This document shows, in pieces, positions 47,079-54,340 of a stretch of 55,684 nucleotides of DNA. The number at the start of each line of letters is the position of its first letter. The stretch's first letter is position 1. The translations under genes were made by a program, and so were the position numbers. Below the pieces are notes generated by a model. The model was given only the letters and a program-made list of their open reading frames with translations, did not search any database and was not told where the DNA came from. Origin of the DNA: Aurantimonas coralicida (GTDB lineage: Bacteria; Pseudomonadota; Alphaproteobacteria; Rhizobiales; Rhizobiaceae); NCBI GenBank assembly GCA_011050685.1, contig DRFF01000121.1, positions 1-55,684 on the forward strand, written 5' to 3'.

Positions 47079-48110
47079 TCAGCCATCGGGGTACTCGTTC
47101 CAGGTCCGGCCGTTGAGCGCCCGCCCGGCGGCCTTCTTGCCGACGCGATACATTGGTTGAGCATCAATAAGATGCGGCCCTGGCCCGCCGTTCCATTCCG
47201 TGTCGGTCAGCGTGCCGTCGGGCAAAGCCATGACCGACCGGCCTTGTGGATCGGGATCGTCGCCTGTCGAAACTACGGGTCCCCACTCTCCCCACTGTTT
47301 GAAGAAAAACGGCACGCTGGCGGCTTGGCATTGATCCCGGATCGAGCGCACCCAATCGGGGTGCATGGGCCGGGCGGCGGCGCCCGACTCGCCGCCGACG
47401 ATGATCCAGTCGAGTTTTCCCCGATTGGCTTGCGGACTTTGCGGCCAGGGATCCCGTAGCCAAGGATCGTCGCTCGGACCCGGTGGCTGTCCGAGCGGGC
47501 CAGTTGGTCCAAAGTAAATTGAGCCCAGCAATGGTTCGGCCGAGACGAACCGCACCGCCGCCGCCGTCGCCAGCAAGTGCGGGATGCGCTCGTCGGCGCG
47601 CCTCTGATCCTCGACAGAGGTGCCGAGCCAGACGTTCGGCAGGGGCCAGTCCAAACCAAAGGCGGGACGATTCAAGATTTTCGCCGCCTGTTGCCCGACG
47701 AAATAAGCGCGATCAGGATGCGCGCCATATGCTTGAATCCGCTCCGGTCGCTTCGTGAGCACCTGGAAGGTGTGCTGCGGGGCGAGCGCCATGATGGCGA
47801 AGATGCGGTCGATCCACTCGTCCGGCACGTCCTCATGGAACAGGTCGCCATGGGCGCAGACGAAGATCTGGCGCGGCCTCCTCCAGCGCAGCGGCTGGTC
47901 GAGCCATTGCTCGTTGAACCGGATCTCTCCTGTCCATACCGGACCGGCTTTGGAAGGCTGCGTGAGGCCAGCGCGCGAGGGGTGATCGCGGAGCCGCCCG
48001 CCGGCGAGCCGCATCGCGTAGCAGTTGGTGCAGCCTGGGGAGACGACGGAACAGCCCGTGACCGGATTCCAGGTCGCGTCCGTCCACTCGATCTTGGAGC
48101 TCTCACCCAT
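47079..48110 (-). CDS. Phage Gp37/Gp68 (DUF5131) protein
   Basis: A 343-residue protein beginning MGESSKIEWTDATWNPVTGCSVVSPGCTNCYAMRLA (Cys at 20, 27, 30), a family typical of phages and related to radical SAM/SplB-like iron-sulfur proteins. FVCAHGDLFHEDVPDEWIDRIFAIMALAPQHTFQVLTKRPER is also diagnostic. Its biochemical role is unknown; a proposed link is to DNA or RNA modification or repair. It follows its usual small partner gene with TGATG overlap. Confidence 0.8.
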   Translation of the reverse strand: MGESSKIEWTDATWNPVTGCSVVSPGCTNCYAMRLAGGRLRDHPSRAGLTQPSKAGPVWTGEIRFNEQWLDQPLRWRRPRQIFVCAHGDLFHEDVPDEWIDRIFAIMALAPQHTFQVLTKRPERIQAYGAHPDRAYFVGQQAAKILNRPAFGLDWPLPNVWLGTSVEDQRRADERIPHLLATAAAVRFVSAEPLLGSIYFGPTGPLGQPPGPSDDPWLRDPWPQSPQANRGKLDWIIVGGESGAAARPMHPDWVRSIRDQCQAASVPFFFKQWGEWGPVVSTGDDPDPQGRSVMALPDGTLTDTEWNGGPGPHLIDAQPMYRVGKKAAGRALNGRTWNEYPDG

Positions 48111-48490
48111 CACGCCACTTCGTATTCGTATGCGTAGCCGTTGATCCTTCGACGCAGCGCCACCGTCGTCGTCACGCGAAGATGCAGCTTGCCAAACCGC
48201 TTCCCATCGGGGTCTTGCCATTCTCGGGTGTAAAAGACGCGCTCAGGATACCGGCCCGGCTTGTGGAGGCTGACGATAGTGAAGATTTGCAGACCCTCGG
48301 CTTCGGCAACCGCGATGCCTCTCCCGCCATCCGGCGACGCCTGATCTTCCAATTCGAACCGCAGACCAGGCCGCCATGTTTTGATTTCCTTTGTGGCGTC
48401 CGCCTTCTCGTCGTAGACCGTTGCCTTGTCCCATGTGAACGGGTGGACGACCTCAAGGACTTGTCCAGCCTCAAGCGCCTCTCTATTCAT
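48110..48490 (-). CDS. Conserved phage protein beside Gp37
   Basis: A 126-residue beta-rich protein (VLEVVHPFTWDKATVYDEKADATKEIKTWRPGLRFEL..., IFTIVSLHKPGRYPERVFYTREWQDPDGKRFG). It ends where the Gp37 gene starts, so the two are coupled. I know this pair from other phages but not its function. Confidence 0.6.
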   Translation of the reverse strand: MNREALEAGQVLEVVHPFTWDKATVYDEKADATKEIKTWRPGLRFELEDQASPDGGRGIAVAEAEGLQIFTIVSLHKPGRYPERVFYTREWQDPDGKRFGKLHLRVTTTVALRRRINGYAYEYEVA

Positions 48491-48755
48491 CGGGCTTGTC
48501 TGGGCAAGTGCCTATAGGAAGGAGTTGCCCTACCGCCTCCCAAAAGACCCTGGCGGCTTCATCCGCAGCGTAGCCCTCGCCGTATTCCACGCTGCCATCG
48601 CGCAGGTCGATCGAGACAACCGTTACTCCCTCGTGAACGAAGTGCAACAGACCTGCGTTTTCAAGCTGTGGCTTAATGGTTAGCCCGGTATCTTGAGCGA
48701 GGGCGGGAGCAGCAAGCAAAATAAGGACGGCAACAAGTGTGATCCATTTTTTCAT
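48483..48755 (-). CDS. Exported small protein
   Basis: A 90-residue protein with a signal peptide (KKWITLVAVLILLAAPALAQ, cleavage about residue 20). The mature part is acidic (TVVSIDLRDGSVEYGEGYAADEAARVFWEAVGQ). AGGAGG lies six bases before the chosen ATG. It shares a 20-bp leader with the next-upstream gene. No family is recognised; early expression and export suggest host-envelope interference. Confidence 0.6.
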   Translation of the reverse strand: MKKWITLVAVLILLAAPALAQDTGLTIKPQLENAGLLHFVHEGVTVVSIDLRDGSVEYGEGYAADEAARVFWEAVGQLLPIGTCPDKPDE

Positions 48756-48759
48756 ATTC

Positions 48760-48779
48760 ATCCTCCTAGATCGGGCGGC
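48760..48779 (-). repeat. 20-bp repeated leader, copy 1
   Basis: The minus-strand sequence GCCGCCCGATCTAGGAGGAT includes the ribosome-binding site of the exported protein. An identical copy at 49119-49138 precedes the neighbouring gene. It may come from gene-cassette duplication or be a shared translational control element. Confidence 0.8.
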
Positions 48780-48858
48780 ATGTGACGGCGTATCTGCGCT
48801 GTGGATCGGCGGTTGCAGGATGCTCTCCATTCAATCCAAGTGAGGAGATTGGGCTGGG

Positions 48859-49110
48859 TCACGCGCGAACTCTTAGGATATTGAGTTCGACATTTGCTTG
48901 TTGTCCCGTTTTCGTGATGCGGATTTCCGAGAACGATAGCCCTCGCCATTCCATCTTGCGGCACTTGCTGGGGCACGCAAAGCCAAGAGCAATTAGCCGC
49001 TTGGCCCTATTACCAGAGATGTTTCCCGGAACCCGCATAGTGTGTTTCTCTGTAAGAGCGCACAGAGCGATTTTGTCGCCGATCCCTACCCTAAAGATGT
49101 CTAAATACAT
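48859..49110 (-). CDS. Hypothetical small protein
   Basis: An 83-residue protein (MYLDIFRVGIGDKIALCALTEKHTMRVPGNISGNRAKRL...FACPSKCRKMEWRGLSFSEI), with a CPSKC pair that may bind metal. AGGAGGATAAAGAGAC precedes the ATG. Its base composition is lower in GC than neighbours. The 103-base gap to the next gene includes the 20-bp leader repeat. Confidence 0.55.
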   Translation of the reverse strand: MYLDIFRVGIGDKIALCALTEKHTMRVPGNISGNRAKRLIALGFACPSKCRKMEWRGLSFSEIRITKTGQQANVELNILRVRA

Positions 49111-49118
49111 GTCTCTTT

Positions 49119-49138
49119 ATCCTCCTAGATCGGGCGGC
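49119..49138 (-). repeat. 20-bp repeated leader, copy 2
   Basis: Identical to 48760-48779. It contains AGGAGG, used here by the 83-residue gene with a longer spacer. Confidence 0.8.
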
Positions 49139-49189
49139 CCCTGGCCGACTGGGTATACGGACACGCGCGAGCGACCGCTTGGGACGAGG

Positions 49190-49255
49190 CTATCCAGCCG
49201 CGAAACGCGCCGGCGCTGTCAGTAGAGTGGGGACCAGCAGCGCCACAGGGGCCAT
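49190..49255 (-). CDS. Possible 21-residue hydrophobic peptide
   Basis: A short frame MAPVALLVPTLLTAPARFAAG following the ERF gene, with GGAGG 11 bases upstream inside the ERF end. It looks signal-peptide-like. The only support is the site, the hydrophobic pattern and position in a 120-base gap. Confidence 0.25.
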   Translation of the reverse strand: MAPVALLVPTLLTAPARFAAG

Positions 49256-49262
49256 AAATTGC

Positions 49263-49910
49263 TTATTCCTCCGCCCGCGCGCGGCTCAGCGCCTCATCCG
49301 GGGAGACGCCTTCCTGATCAGCGATATGGGTGGCACGCTCGGCGGAATCCTTGTAGTCGCGGCGTGTTGGGCGCGCCGGCGCCCCGGCGCGGATTTCCCT
49401 GAGCACGGCCTTGGTCAGCGGGCCGACCATACGCTCGGCGACGTCGGCGACATCACCAACGTCCTGATCATCCTCGGCCGCGATCCCGCACATGGCGCAA
49501 AGCGCGTAGCGCTTGAGGTAGGTCACCGTGGCGCCGAAGCCCTGCATGTCCTCGAAGGGTCCGATGGATATGCTCGATTCGATCCACTGGCCGGATTTGT
49601 GCATGAGCCGGGTAAAGAGAACGGGGCCACGGCTCGTCTCGGTCGGCACCTGGACGAACGAGAGTCCATGTGCGCTGAGCGCGGGGCGAGCCGCGTTCAA
49701 GACCTCATCAATGGTCGCGTACTCGAACTCGTAAGTGACCGGGCCGCCGTGTTTGTTGCGGCCATGGACCGTGACCTCCCGGTTCTTGGGCGGGTTCTGG
49801 ATTTTGGCCTGGGCCCGGGCGAGCGCCTTGGCGAGCTTCCCGATCTCCCGGCTGGTGCGGAGTTCGGATTCGATGATCGGCATTCCCTGTTTGTCGTCAT
49901 GGTCGGTCAT
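49263..49910 (-). CDS. erf: ERF-family single-strand annealing protein
   Basis: A 215-residue ERF-superfamily recombinase that anneals single-stranded DNA during phage recombination. Typical regions are KLAKALARAQAKIQNPPKNREVTV, YEFEYATIDEVLNAARPALSAHGLSFVQ, and FGATVTYLKRYALCAMCGIAAEDDQD (near 122-147), the last diagnostic. The C-terminus is charged and variable. The start overlaps the 56-residue gene's stop. It belongs to the early leftward operon with the coiled-coil companion gene at 50082. Confidence 0.85.
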   Translation of the reverse strand: MTDHDDKQGMPIIESELRTSREIGKLAKALARAQAKIQNPPKNREVTVHGRNKHGGPVTYEFEYATIDEVLNAARPALSAHGLSFVQVPTETSRGPVLFTRLMHKSGQWIESSISIGPFEDMQGFGATVTYLKRYALCAMCGIAAEDDQDVGDVADVAERMVGPLTKAVLREIRAGAPARPTRRDYKDSAERATHIADQEGVSPDEALSRARAEE

Positions 49911-50077
49911 GGCTTATCCTTCTGTTTGGCCTTGGCGACCGCATAGTAAAACGGCCAGCTTTCCTCGGGGTGCCCGCCTTCCTTCGCTAGGAGAACAGCG
50001 GCAGCCTTGATTGTTGGGTCCACCCAGCCGGTAATCAGCACCGCCTCGTCCCGTGGCTCCGGTTTATGCTCGGTCAT
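49907..50077 (-). CDS. 56-residue protein upstream of erf
   Basis: A short protein (MTEHKPEPRDEAVLITGWVDPTIKAAAVLLAKEGGHPEESWPFYYAVAKAKQKDKP). The stop overlaps the ERF ATG and its own start follows the upstream stop by five bases, a perfect operon fit. Amphipathic helix and aromatic cluster suggest a folded small adaptor. No family. Confidence 0.65.
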   Translation of the reverse strand: MTEHKPEPRDEAVLITGWVDPTIKAAAVLLAKEGGHPEESWPFYYAVAKAKQKDKP

Positions 50078-50081
50078 GGCC

Positions 50082-50882
50082 TCACCTCACTACGGTCTGT
50101 TGGCGCTGCCAGATGCGCGCGCCTGTGAGCTGCCGGCCCCCGGCCTTGGCATAGGCGCGGATGGCCTTGTCGAGGCAGTCTTGGGTCAGATGTTCGCGCA
50201 GCGGTTCAAGCTCGAGGAGCGCCCGATCCTCAAGCTCTCCGGTCCAGTCCGTGCGCAGCGAGGCAACCGAGCCTAAGTCGCCCCGGGTCCGGCTCAGATC
50301 AGCGGCCTTGGCGGCTGCTGCCTTCTTGGCTACGGCCGCATCCTCCGCTGCCCTGGTGGCGGTGCTTTCAGCCGCGAGGGCAGGATCCATATCGCTCGGC
50401 GTCTTGAGGGCCTTGGCACGTTCCGCGGCCTCGCGTGCTGCCACCTCGGCTTCCTCGCGGGCCTTGCTCGCAATCTCCTCGCGGGCGCGGCGCTCCTCAT
50501 CGGCCTTGCGCCGCTGATAAATGTTGAGCCGTTCCTCAACGGCCTTCTTGAGCTTCGCCAGCGGCTCAATGATCTTCTTGAAGAAACCGTCGACGGCGCG
50601 ACCACCCTCGAGATAGGGTTCCTTCTCGTCGATGCGGGCAGCTTCGGCGCTCTTAATCGCGCCGGTGACCTGTTTGATGAAGTCGCCAAACTTACCGGCT
50701 GTCTCATCGTCGTCGACCGAGGATGGCGTCCGGACGCCGGCCGCGAGCAGCTCGTCATGGCGGGCAGTCAGCCCGCGGTAGCGCTCGGCTAGATCGTCCC
50801 GCAACATCTCGACTGCGCTGGGCGGCAAGTTGTCGCCCGGACCCGCCGGCGCCGACTCAGGTATGGCACTCGTGTCTCTCAT
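50082..50882 (-). CDS. Coiled-coil recombination-associated protein
   Basis: A 266-residue protein with a long central coiled coil (FFKKIIEPLAKLKKAVEERLNIYQRRKADEERRAREEIASKAREEAEVAAREAAERAK) and a folded end (ELEPLREHLTQDCLDKAIRAYAKAGGRQLTGARIW). Proteins of this plan regularly precede ERF-type annealing proteins. GGGAG lies nine bases before the chosen ATG; a GTG nine bases further upstream is the alternative start. A role as an accessory to recombination is inferred. Confidence 0.6.
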   Translation of the reverse strand: MRDTSAIPESAPAGPGDNLPPSAVEMLRDDLAERYRGLTARHDELLAAGVRTPSSVDDDETAGKFGDFIKQVTGAIKSAEAARIDEKEPYLEGGRAVDGFFKKIIEPLAKLKKAVEERLNIYQRRKADEERRAREEIASKAREEAEVAAREAAERAKALKTPSDMDPALAAESTATRAAEDAAVAKKAAAAKAADLSRTRGDLGSVASLRTDWTGELEDRALLELEPLREHLTQDCLDKAIRAYAKAGGRQLTGARIWQRQQTVVR

Positions 50883-50894
50883 ATTCCTCACTCC

Positions 50895-51227
50895 CTAGAA
50901 AACTGGCCTTGTGCGATTCAGATCAATCGGCTCATCCGGGTTTGCCCCAGGCGAGGCTGGGTCGTGGCGGCGATCCCATGCGGCGGCCTCGAGCCGATAG
51001 CGATACTCGGCTTCTGTGATGGGGCGGCGGGCACACCACGGCCAGACCGAGTCAACATCAACCCCTTTGCCGTCGCAGAGCGCACACAAAACAGGCGAGC
51101 GGTCCTGGGGGTTGTCGGGGAAGTCGGGATCCGGTGTGACGCCGCTGTAGATGCGCACGGGAACCAGCGGGCCGTTCCGCACCCGGTACATGAGGTAGTA
51201 ACCCTCACGCGGCGCGTCGGCGGTCAT
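50895..51227 (-). CDS. Hypothetical early protein
   Basis: A 110-residue protein with a possible metal-binding CALCDGKGVDVD and aromatic-rich YYLMYRVRNGPLVPVRIYSG. ATGA overlap with the upstream gene and 12 bases to the next one. A widely seen phage type (XRI-xxPVxI...WPxC..xPI) without assigned function. Confidence 0.6.
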   Translation of the reverse strand: MTADAPREGYYLMYRVRNGPLVPVRIYSGVTPDPDFPDNPQDRSPVLCALCDGKGVDVDSVWPWCARRPITEAEYRYRLEAAAWDRRHDPASPGANPDEPIDLNRTRPVF

Positions 51228-51691
51228 GGCGCTTCATCTTCGACAAGGGCCGGTTTCTGTTTCGGCCCCGCCAACAGTTTGGTCGCGTGCTCGGCCACGG
51301 TGCGGCCATCCTTCGTCAGCATGAAGGGCAGAAAGACGTGCTCGAACGTCAGGATTCCCGTCTCGATCGCGGTGACCTGTCCCTTGACCCAATCGCGCAG
51401 GATCGAGTTGACGGCGATCATGCCTTGGTCGAGCGCCCATTGTTCCCAATCGCGCTTGGTTGAATGCTTCCGATATGTCCATGGGTTCTCGCGCAGATAG
51501 GCATTGGCCCAGCCTTGCGCGCTGGCGCGAAGCTGTATGTTGCGCTCCCCCCAGCGGAAGGCGAGCAAGAGGGTGTGGGTGTCGAACTCGTCCATGAAGC
51601 CGACGCTCTCGCACCCGAAACGCTTAAGGATGCGTAGGATCTCATCGCGCGCTTTGATGCCGCTGCTGGCGCTGGCATAGGGCAGAGTCAT
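51224..51691 (-). CDS. Hypothetical early protein
   Basis: A 155-residue protein. The N-terminus (KARDEILRILKRFGCESVGFMDEFDTHTLLLAFRWGERNIQLRAS) and the middle (RDWEQWALDQGMIAVNSILRDWVKGQVTAIETGILTFEHVFLPFML) are both typical of an unnamed phage family. Both ends overlap neighbouring genes by ATGA. The function is not known. Confidence 0.6.
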   Translation of the reverse strand: MTLPYASASSGIKARDEILRILKRFGCESVGFMDEFDTHTLLLAFRWGERNIQLRASAQGWANAYLRENPWTYRKHSTKRDWEQWALDQGMIAVNSILRDWVKGQVTAIETGILTFEHVFLPFMLTKDGRTVAEHATKLLAGPKQKPALVEDEAP

Positions 51692-51759
51692 TCCTGCCTC
51701 TCTGCTATCAGGCCCTCGCGGCGGCGCGCCTCAATACGGTCTGGCGACCAATAATGCAT
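51688..51759 (-). CDS. Possible 23-residue protein
   Basis: A frame MHYWSPDRIEARRREGLIAERQE whose TGA overlaps the next ATG, as for neighbouring real genes. It overlaps the end of the preceding gene by 29 bases. A start 12 bases earlier is equally possible. Supported only by overlap structure. Confidence 0.35.
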   Translation of the reverse strand: MHYWSPDRIEARRREGLIAERQE

Positions 51760-52021
51760 GGCGTCCTGCATCCGTGAGTTGCTGTCCAATAATCCGCATT
51801 GGACGGTGGCCTTCTTGATATGAATGGTAAGCATCCCGCGCCGCGCCGATCTCTCCATCTTCGAATTCCCACAGAAATTCAGCGAGTTCCTTAACGCGGC
51901 AACGATAGCCAACAGCGGTACTGCGGAGACCCCTCTTTGTTTGAACTTTTGGGTCTGTATCTCCAGCAGCGAGGGCTTGAAGAAAGGCAAGTTCGCGTTC
52001 AGTAATGTCTTTTTTCATCAT
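51731..52021 (-). CDS. Small helix-turn-helix-like protein
   Basis: A 96-residue protein (MMKKDITERELAFLQALAAGDTDPKVQTKRGLRSTAVGYRCRVKELAEFLWEFEDG...). The first 45 residues resemble the recognition region of a LuxR/sigma-like helix-turn-helix. GGAGAAG precedes the ATG pair; either may start. It is in the early operon. The function is uncertain. Confidence 0.55.
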   Translation of the reverse strand: MMKKDITERELAFLQALAAGDTDPKVQTKRGLRSTAVGYRCRVKELAEFLWEFEDGEIGAARDAYHSYQEGHRPMRIIGQQLTDAGRHALLVARPY

Positions 52022-52032
52022 TCTTCTCCGGT

Positions 52033-52383
52033 TCATTCCTGCCTCGGGGCCAGCGGCAGAAGGCGGCGTTCTTCCATGCGCGCCCGGGCCCGCTCCTTGG
52101 CGTTGGGCCGGCGGGTGCGGGTTGACATGGCATAGTCGTGTTCATCCTGCTTCTGACGCTGGCGCTTCGTCTTGGCGATCGCGGCGACGTCACCCTTGGT
52201 CTTTTCCGTGTGGCAGATCTTGTGGAGGGCGCGCTTGTTGTCGTCGGTGTCGGGCCCGCCGCGCGCTTTCGCCCAGGTATGGTCGATCTCGAATCTCTCG
52301 TAGCGCGAGATCATATTGCCGCACCAAGGGCAGATGCCGTCTTGGCGGGCAAGAATGGCAAGGGCTTCATCGCGCGCGGTCAT
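52033..52383 (-). CDS. HNH endonuclease
   Basis: A 116-residue HNH protein: DGICPWCGNMISRYERFEIDHTWAKARGGPDTDDNKRALHKICHTEKTKGD, with paired cysteines (CPWC, and C in KICH), the DH catalytic pair and N in DDNKRAL. GGAGAAGG precedes its ATG at 52383, which overlaps the upstream stop. Small HNH proteins in early operons can aid packaging (with the terminase) or attack host DNA. Distinct from the mobile HNH in the sugar cluster. Confidence 0.8.
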   Translation of the reverse strand: MTARDEALAILARQDGICPWCGNMISRYERFEIDHTWAKARGGPDTDDNKRALHKICHTEKTKGDVAAIAKTKRQRQKQDEHDYAMSTRTRRPNAKERARARMEERRLLPLAPRQE

Positions 52384-52724
52384 GTCACCTTCTCCTTGCA
52401 TAGCCCGGCTAGTCCTCCGACTAGGCGCCATGAGGCGTATTTCCGCCGCGACCCCCAACAGTGGTGCGGCACGTGGTAGTAGAGGAACAGCATGTAGTCG
52501 TGCAGGGACGAGAGGTTGGTGTCGTCGGCGTGGGCTAGGGCCATAGAGAAGTCGTTGGCCAGCACGGCGCGGAGGAAATCCCCGACCGGCGCACCGCGCC
52601 CGATGTAGCCCCTGAAACCGTCCCGGCAATGCTCCGGGATATAGCGTTCGAGCCCGACGTCGACATCGCGCATGAGATCGACGGCGGCGGTCATACGGAT
52701 GATTGTGCGGGCTGGCTCGTCCAT
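52380..52724 (-). CDS. Conserved early phage protein
   Basis: A 114-residue protein with the recurrent GRGAPVGDFLRAVLANDFSMALAHADDTNLSSLHDYMLFLYYHVPHHCWGS core of a common phage family with no assigned role. GGAGTGAG precedes the ATG. Overlaps HNH by ATGA. Confidence 0.65.
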   Translation of the reverse strand: MDEPARTIIRMTAAVDLMRDVDVGLERYIPEHCRDGFRGYIGRGAPVGDFLRAVLANDFSMALAHADDTNLSSLHDYMLFLYYHVPHHCWGSRRKYASWRLVGGLAGLCKEKVT

Positions 52725-52728
52725 GCGC

Positions 52729-52818
52729 TCACTCCGAGAGGGCATAGCGGACGTTGGTGATGAGGGTCGCGGGCGCGTGCCGGCGGGAGAACAGACAGCG
52801 GATGAGGCGGCGGATCAT
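52729..52818 (-). CDS. 29-residue basic peptide
   Basis: A frame MIRRLIRCLFSRRHAPATLITNVRYALSE that fits between two genes: the ATG overlaps the upstream stop (ATGA) and the stop is four bases before the next gene. Strongly basic amphipathic start. The function is unknown. Confidence 0.5.
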   Translation of the reverse strand: MIRRLIRCLFSRRHAPATLITNVRYALSE

Positions 52819-53024
52819 GGCGTATCGTCCTCCATCTCGATTATCAGATACCGGCCAGCTCGCCAGGATCTCAGCGGCGGGGGGAGCTTGGGCCATAGGC
52901 GCGGCAGCACGCTTGCGAGGCGGTGCCACAACTGGCCGAGGAAAGACCGCTGGGCGAATTGAGGCAGGGTGATCGGCCTGCGGCGGAGAAATTCAGGGAT
53001 TTCATGGAGATCGGTCTCGGTCAT
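52815..53024 (-). CDS. 69-residue basic protein
   Basis: A protein with a helical acidic start (MTETDLHEIPEFLRRRPITLPQFAQ) and a Trp/Arg/Pro-rich body (LWHRLASVLPRLWPKLPPPLRSWRAGRYLII). ATGA overlaps at both ends. The function is unknown; the hydrophobic-basic pattern might bind a membrane. Confidence 0.55.
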   Translation of the reverse strand: MTETDLHEIPEFLRRRPITLPQFAQRSFLGQLWHRLASVLPRLWPKLPPPLRSWRAGRYLIIEMEDDTP

Positions 53025-53347
53025 GGCGTAGGCTCCTTGGCCTTGGGCGCATACACTTCCACCCCGCCGGGAACGCTCTCTGTAATCTCTCTGCCGTTGA
53101 GCACCTTAATCAAGTAATGCGCTGGGACGACTGCGCTCACTGTCGCGTCTCCGGCGGTAATCTCGATCTGCACACGGCCATCGGTCCCGACATACATCCT
53201 AAATAGCTTGGTCATGGCTTGAACTCCGGTTTGTGGATTCCTGGGGATGAGCGTGAAACGATCTAGGATTTTTGGGTCGATGCCGCGCCCTGAATCGGGA
53301 TCAAATGCAAACACTGGTGTTTTATGCTTTGGTGTATCTTTGGTCAT
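53021..53347 (-). CDS. Hypothetical early protein
   Basis: A 108-residue protein starting MTKDTPKHKTPVFAFDPDSGRG. The C-terminal half (LFRMYVGTDGRVQIEITAGDATVSAVVPAHYLIKVLNGREIT) looks like a beta-sandwich. A start at the internal MTKLFRMYV would give a shorter form; the longer start overlaps the upstream stop (ATGA) and is preferred. Confidence 0.5.
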   Translation of the reverse strand: MTKDTPKHKTPVFAFDPDSGRGIDPKILDRFTLIPRNPQTGVQAMTKLFRMYVGTDGRVQIEITAGDATVSAVVPAHYLIKVLNGREITESVPGGVEVYAPKAKEPTP

Positions 53348-53529
53348 GGCTTGACACACCATGCCCACGTTCGTATTCCTACTGGATTGTCCGCCCAAGC
53401 GGCTTCTGCCTCACGGCGCATCTCCTCGCACTCCGCTTGGGTCGTCTCGAGCACAAAGGTTATGTGGTCCTGGACCGCATAGGGCGGGGAGAGACCTAGC
53501 CATATTATCGTGATGATGAGCAGGGTCAT
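53344..53529 (-). CDS. 61-residue exported or membrane protein
   Basis: A protein opening MTLLIITIIWLGLSPPYAVQ, a hydrophobic segment that acts as anchor or signal, followed by ITFVLETTQAECEEMRREAEAAW with two later cysteines (ECEEM, WCVKP). Overlaps both neighbours by ATGA. The function is unknown. Confidence 0.55.
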   Translation of the reverse strand: MTLLIITIIWLGLSPPYAVQDHITFVLETTQAECEEMRREAEAAWADNPVGIRTWAWCVKP

Positions 53530-53954
53530 GGCGCTTGGCTCACGTTGATCGGGTCGGCACATCCCAGCGCGGCCAGCCGGACTTCCAACCCGCGCACCAA
53601 CTCGCGCTGTGCTTTGAAAGCGTCGAGGTAGAATTGAAGGTCTTTGCGTCCGGCGGCCCAATGCCTGAACGCCTCACTCCAGTCCGGCGTCGACTGCGAC
53701 TTGCGCACCGCCTTGTGCCGCCGCATCACTTCATGGGCGTACTCGCGGAGCTTGTCGGAGCGGCGCATCAGGCAGAAGCGGGCGATGCCTAAATCATGCT
53801 CGAGGTTTTCCCGCTCGGTGCGGGCCCCCCTGATCGCGGCCTCCCGCTCCCAGGGCGGGATCGGGCCGTTGTAGCGGCGCTCGAGGGCGATGAGCGCGTT
53901 GTGGCAGGCGAGGTTATCAGTCACATCGAATCTCCCCATGAACTCATCGGTCAT
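53526..53954 (-). CDS. First gene of the leftward early operon
   Basis: A 142-residue helical protein (MTDEFMGRFDVTDNLACHNALIALERRYNGPIPPWEREAAIRGARTERENLEHDLG...). It is the first gene after the operator-bearing promoter. The predicted transcript starts at or within a base or two of its ATG, so it would be translated leaderless. By position it parallels early regulators such as lambda N, but nothing in the sequence shows such a role. Confidence 0.6.
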   Translation of the reverse strand: MTDEFMGRFDVTDNLACHNALIALERRYNGPIPPWEREAAIRGARTERENLEHDLGIARFCLMRRSDKLREYAHEVMRRHKAVRKSQSTPDWSEAFRHWAAGRKDLQFYLDAFKAQRELVRGLEVRLAALGCADPINVSQAP

Positions 53955-53959
53955 GGGGC

Positions 53960-53988
53960 ATTGTCCACCAGTTTGGTGGAACGGTCAA
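53960..53988 (-). promoter_or_regulatory. Leftward early promoter PL
   Basis: On the minus strand TTGACC (53988-53983), a 17-base spacer, then GACAAT (53965-53960). The operator CCACCAAACTGGTGG occupies most of the spacer. The -10 is followed by only five bases before the ATG of the 142-residue gene, giving a leaderless mRNA. A good match to sigma-70 promoters. Confidence 0.7.
53965..53979. promoter_or_regulatory. Operator OL1 (CCACC-N5-GGTGG)
   Basis: CCACCAGTTTGGTGG, perfect palindrome extended to TCCACCA-GTT-TGGTGGA. It lies inside PL, between the -35 and -10 boxes. One of four copies in the genome's two control regions. Confidence 0.8.
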
Positions 53989-53997
53989 GAAAAAAAT

Positions 53998-54012
53998 CCA
54001 CCATTTCGGTGG
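53998..54012. promoter_or_regulatory. Operator OL2 (CCACC-N5-GGTGG)
   Basis: CCACCATTTCGGTGG, 33 bp from OL1 and just upstream of the PL -35 box. The paired spacing equals that at the repressor/Cro region within a base, consistent with cooperative repressor binding about three helical turns apart. Confidence 0.8.
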
Positions 54013-54042
54013 GGCGCGGGCAAAAAAATATAGGTGGCCAAG

Positions 54043-54339
54043 CTACTGGTAGGCCGGCGCCTGATCGTAGCCGTAGTCGTTGGGGTTCGGTGTCAGCGGT
54101 TCCAGAGGGGCCAAATCCTGCGACCCGGGCTGGGACCATGATCGCATCTCGCGCTGGTCCCGTTGCTGTGTCGCTTCCTCAATGGCGCGACGGGTGCGCG
54201 CATCGTCATAACTCTCGCACAGCACGCCGCAGCTCGAGTACGGTGCCGCATACTCCCCTTGATATACCGATTGGGCATGGGCCGGCGGCGCGCTCATCGC
54301 AATGAGCACCAAGCCCGCAAACAGAAAGATCGGTTTCAT
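54043..54339 (-). CDS. Exported protein in the repressor operon
   Basis: A 98-residue protein with a Sec signal peptide (KPIFLFAGLVLIAMSAPPAHA), then a Gln/Arg/Tyr-rich mature region with two cysteines (SSCGVLCES) and an end PNPNDYGYDQAPAYQ. It starts two bases after the repressor stop and precedes PL. It would therefore be expressed with the repressor in the lysogen, like lambda rex genes. Candidate conversion or superinfection-exclusion protein. Similar plan to the plus-strand gene at 6874-7128. Confidence 0.65.
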   Translation of the reverse strand: MKPIFLFAGLVLIAMSAPPAHAQSVYQGEYAAPYSSCGVLCESYDDARTRRAIEEATQQRDQREMRSWSQPGSQDLAPLEPLTPNPNDYGYDQAPAYQ

Positions 54340-54340
54340 G

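Noticed and set aside
53951-54001. Short frame MVDFFLDRSTKLVDNAP just before the 142-aa gene
   Set aside because: It consists of the operator and promoter DNA; the coupling with the next start is coincidental.
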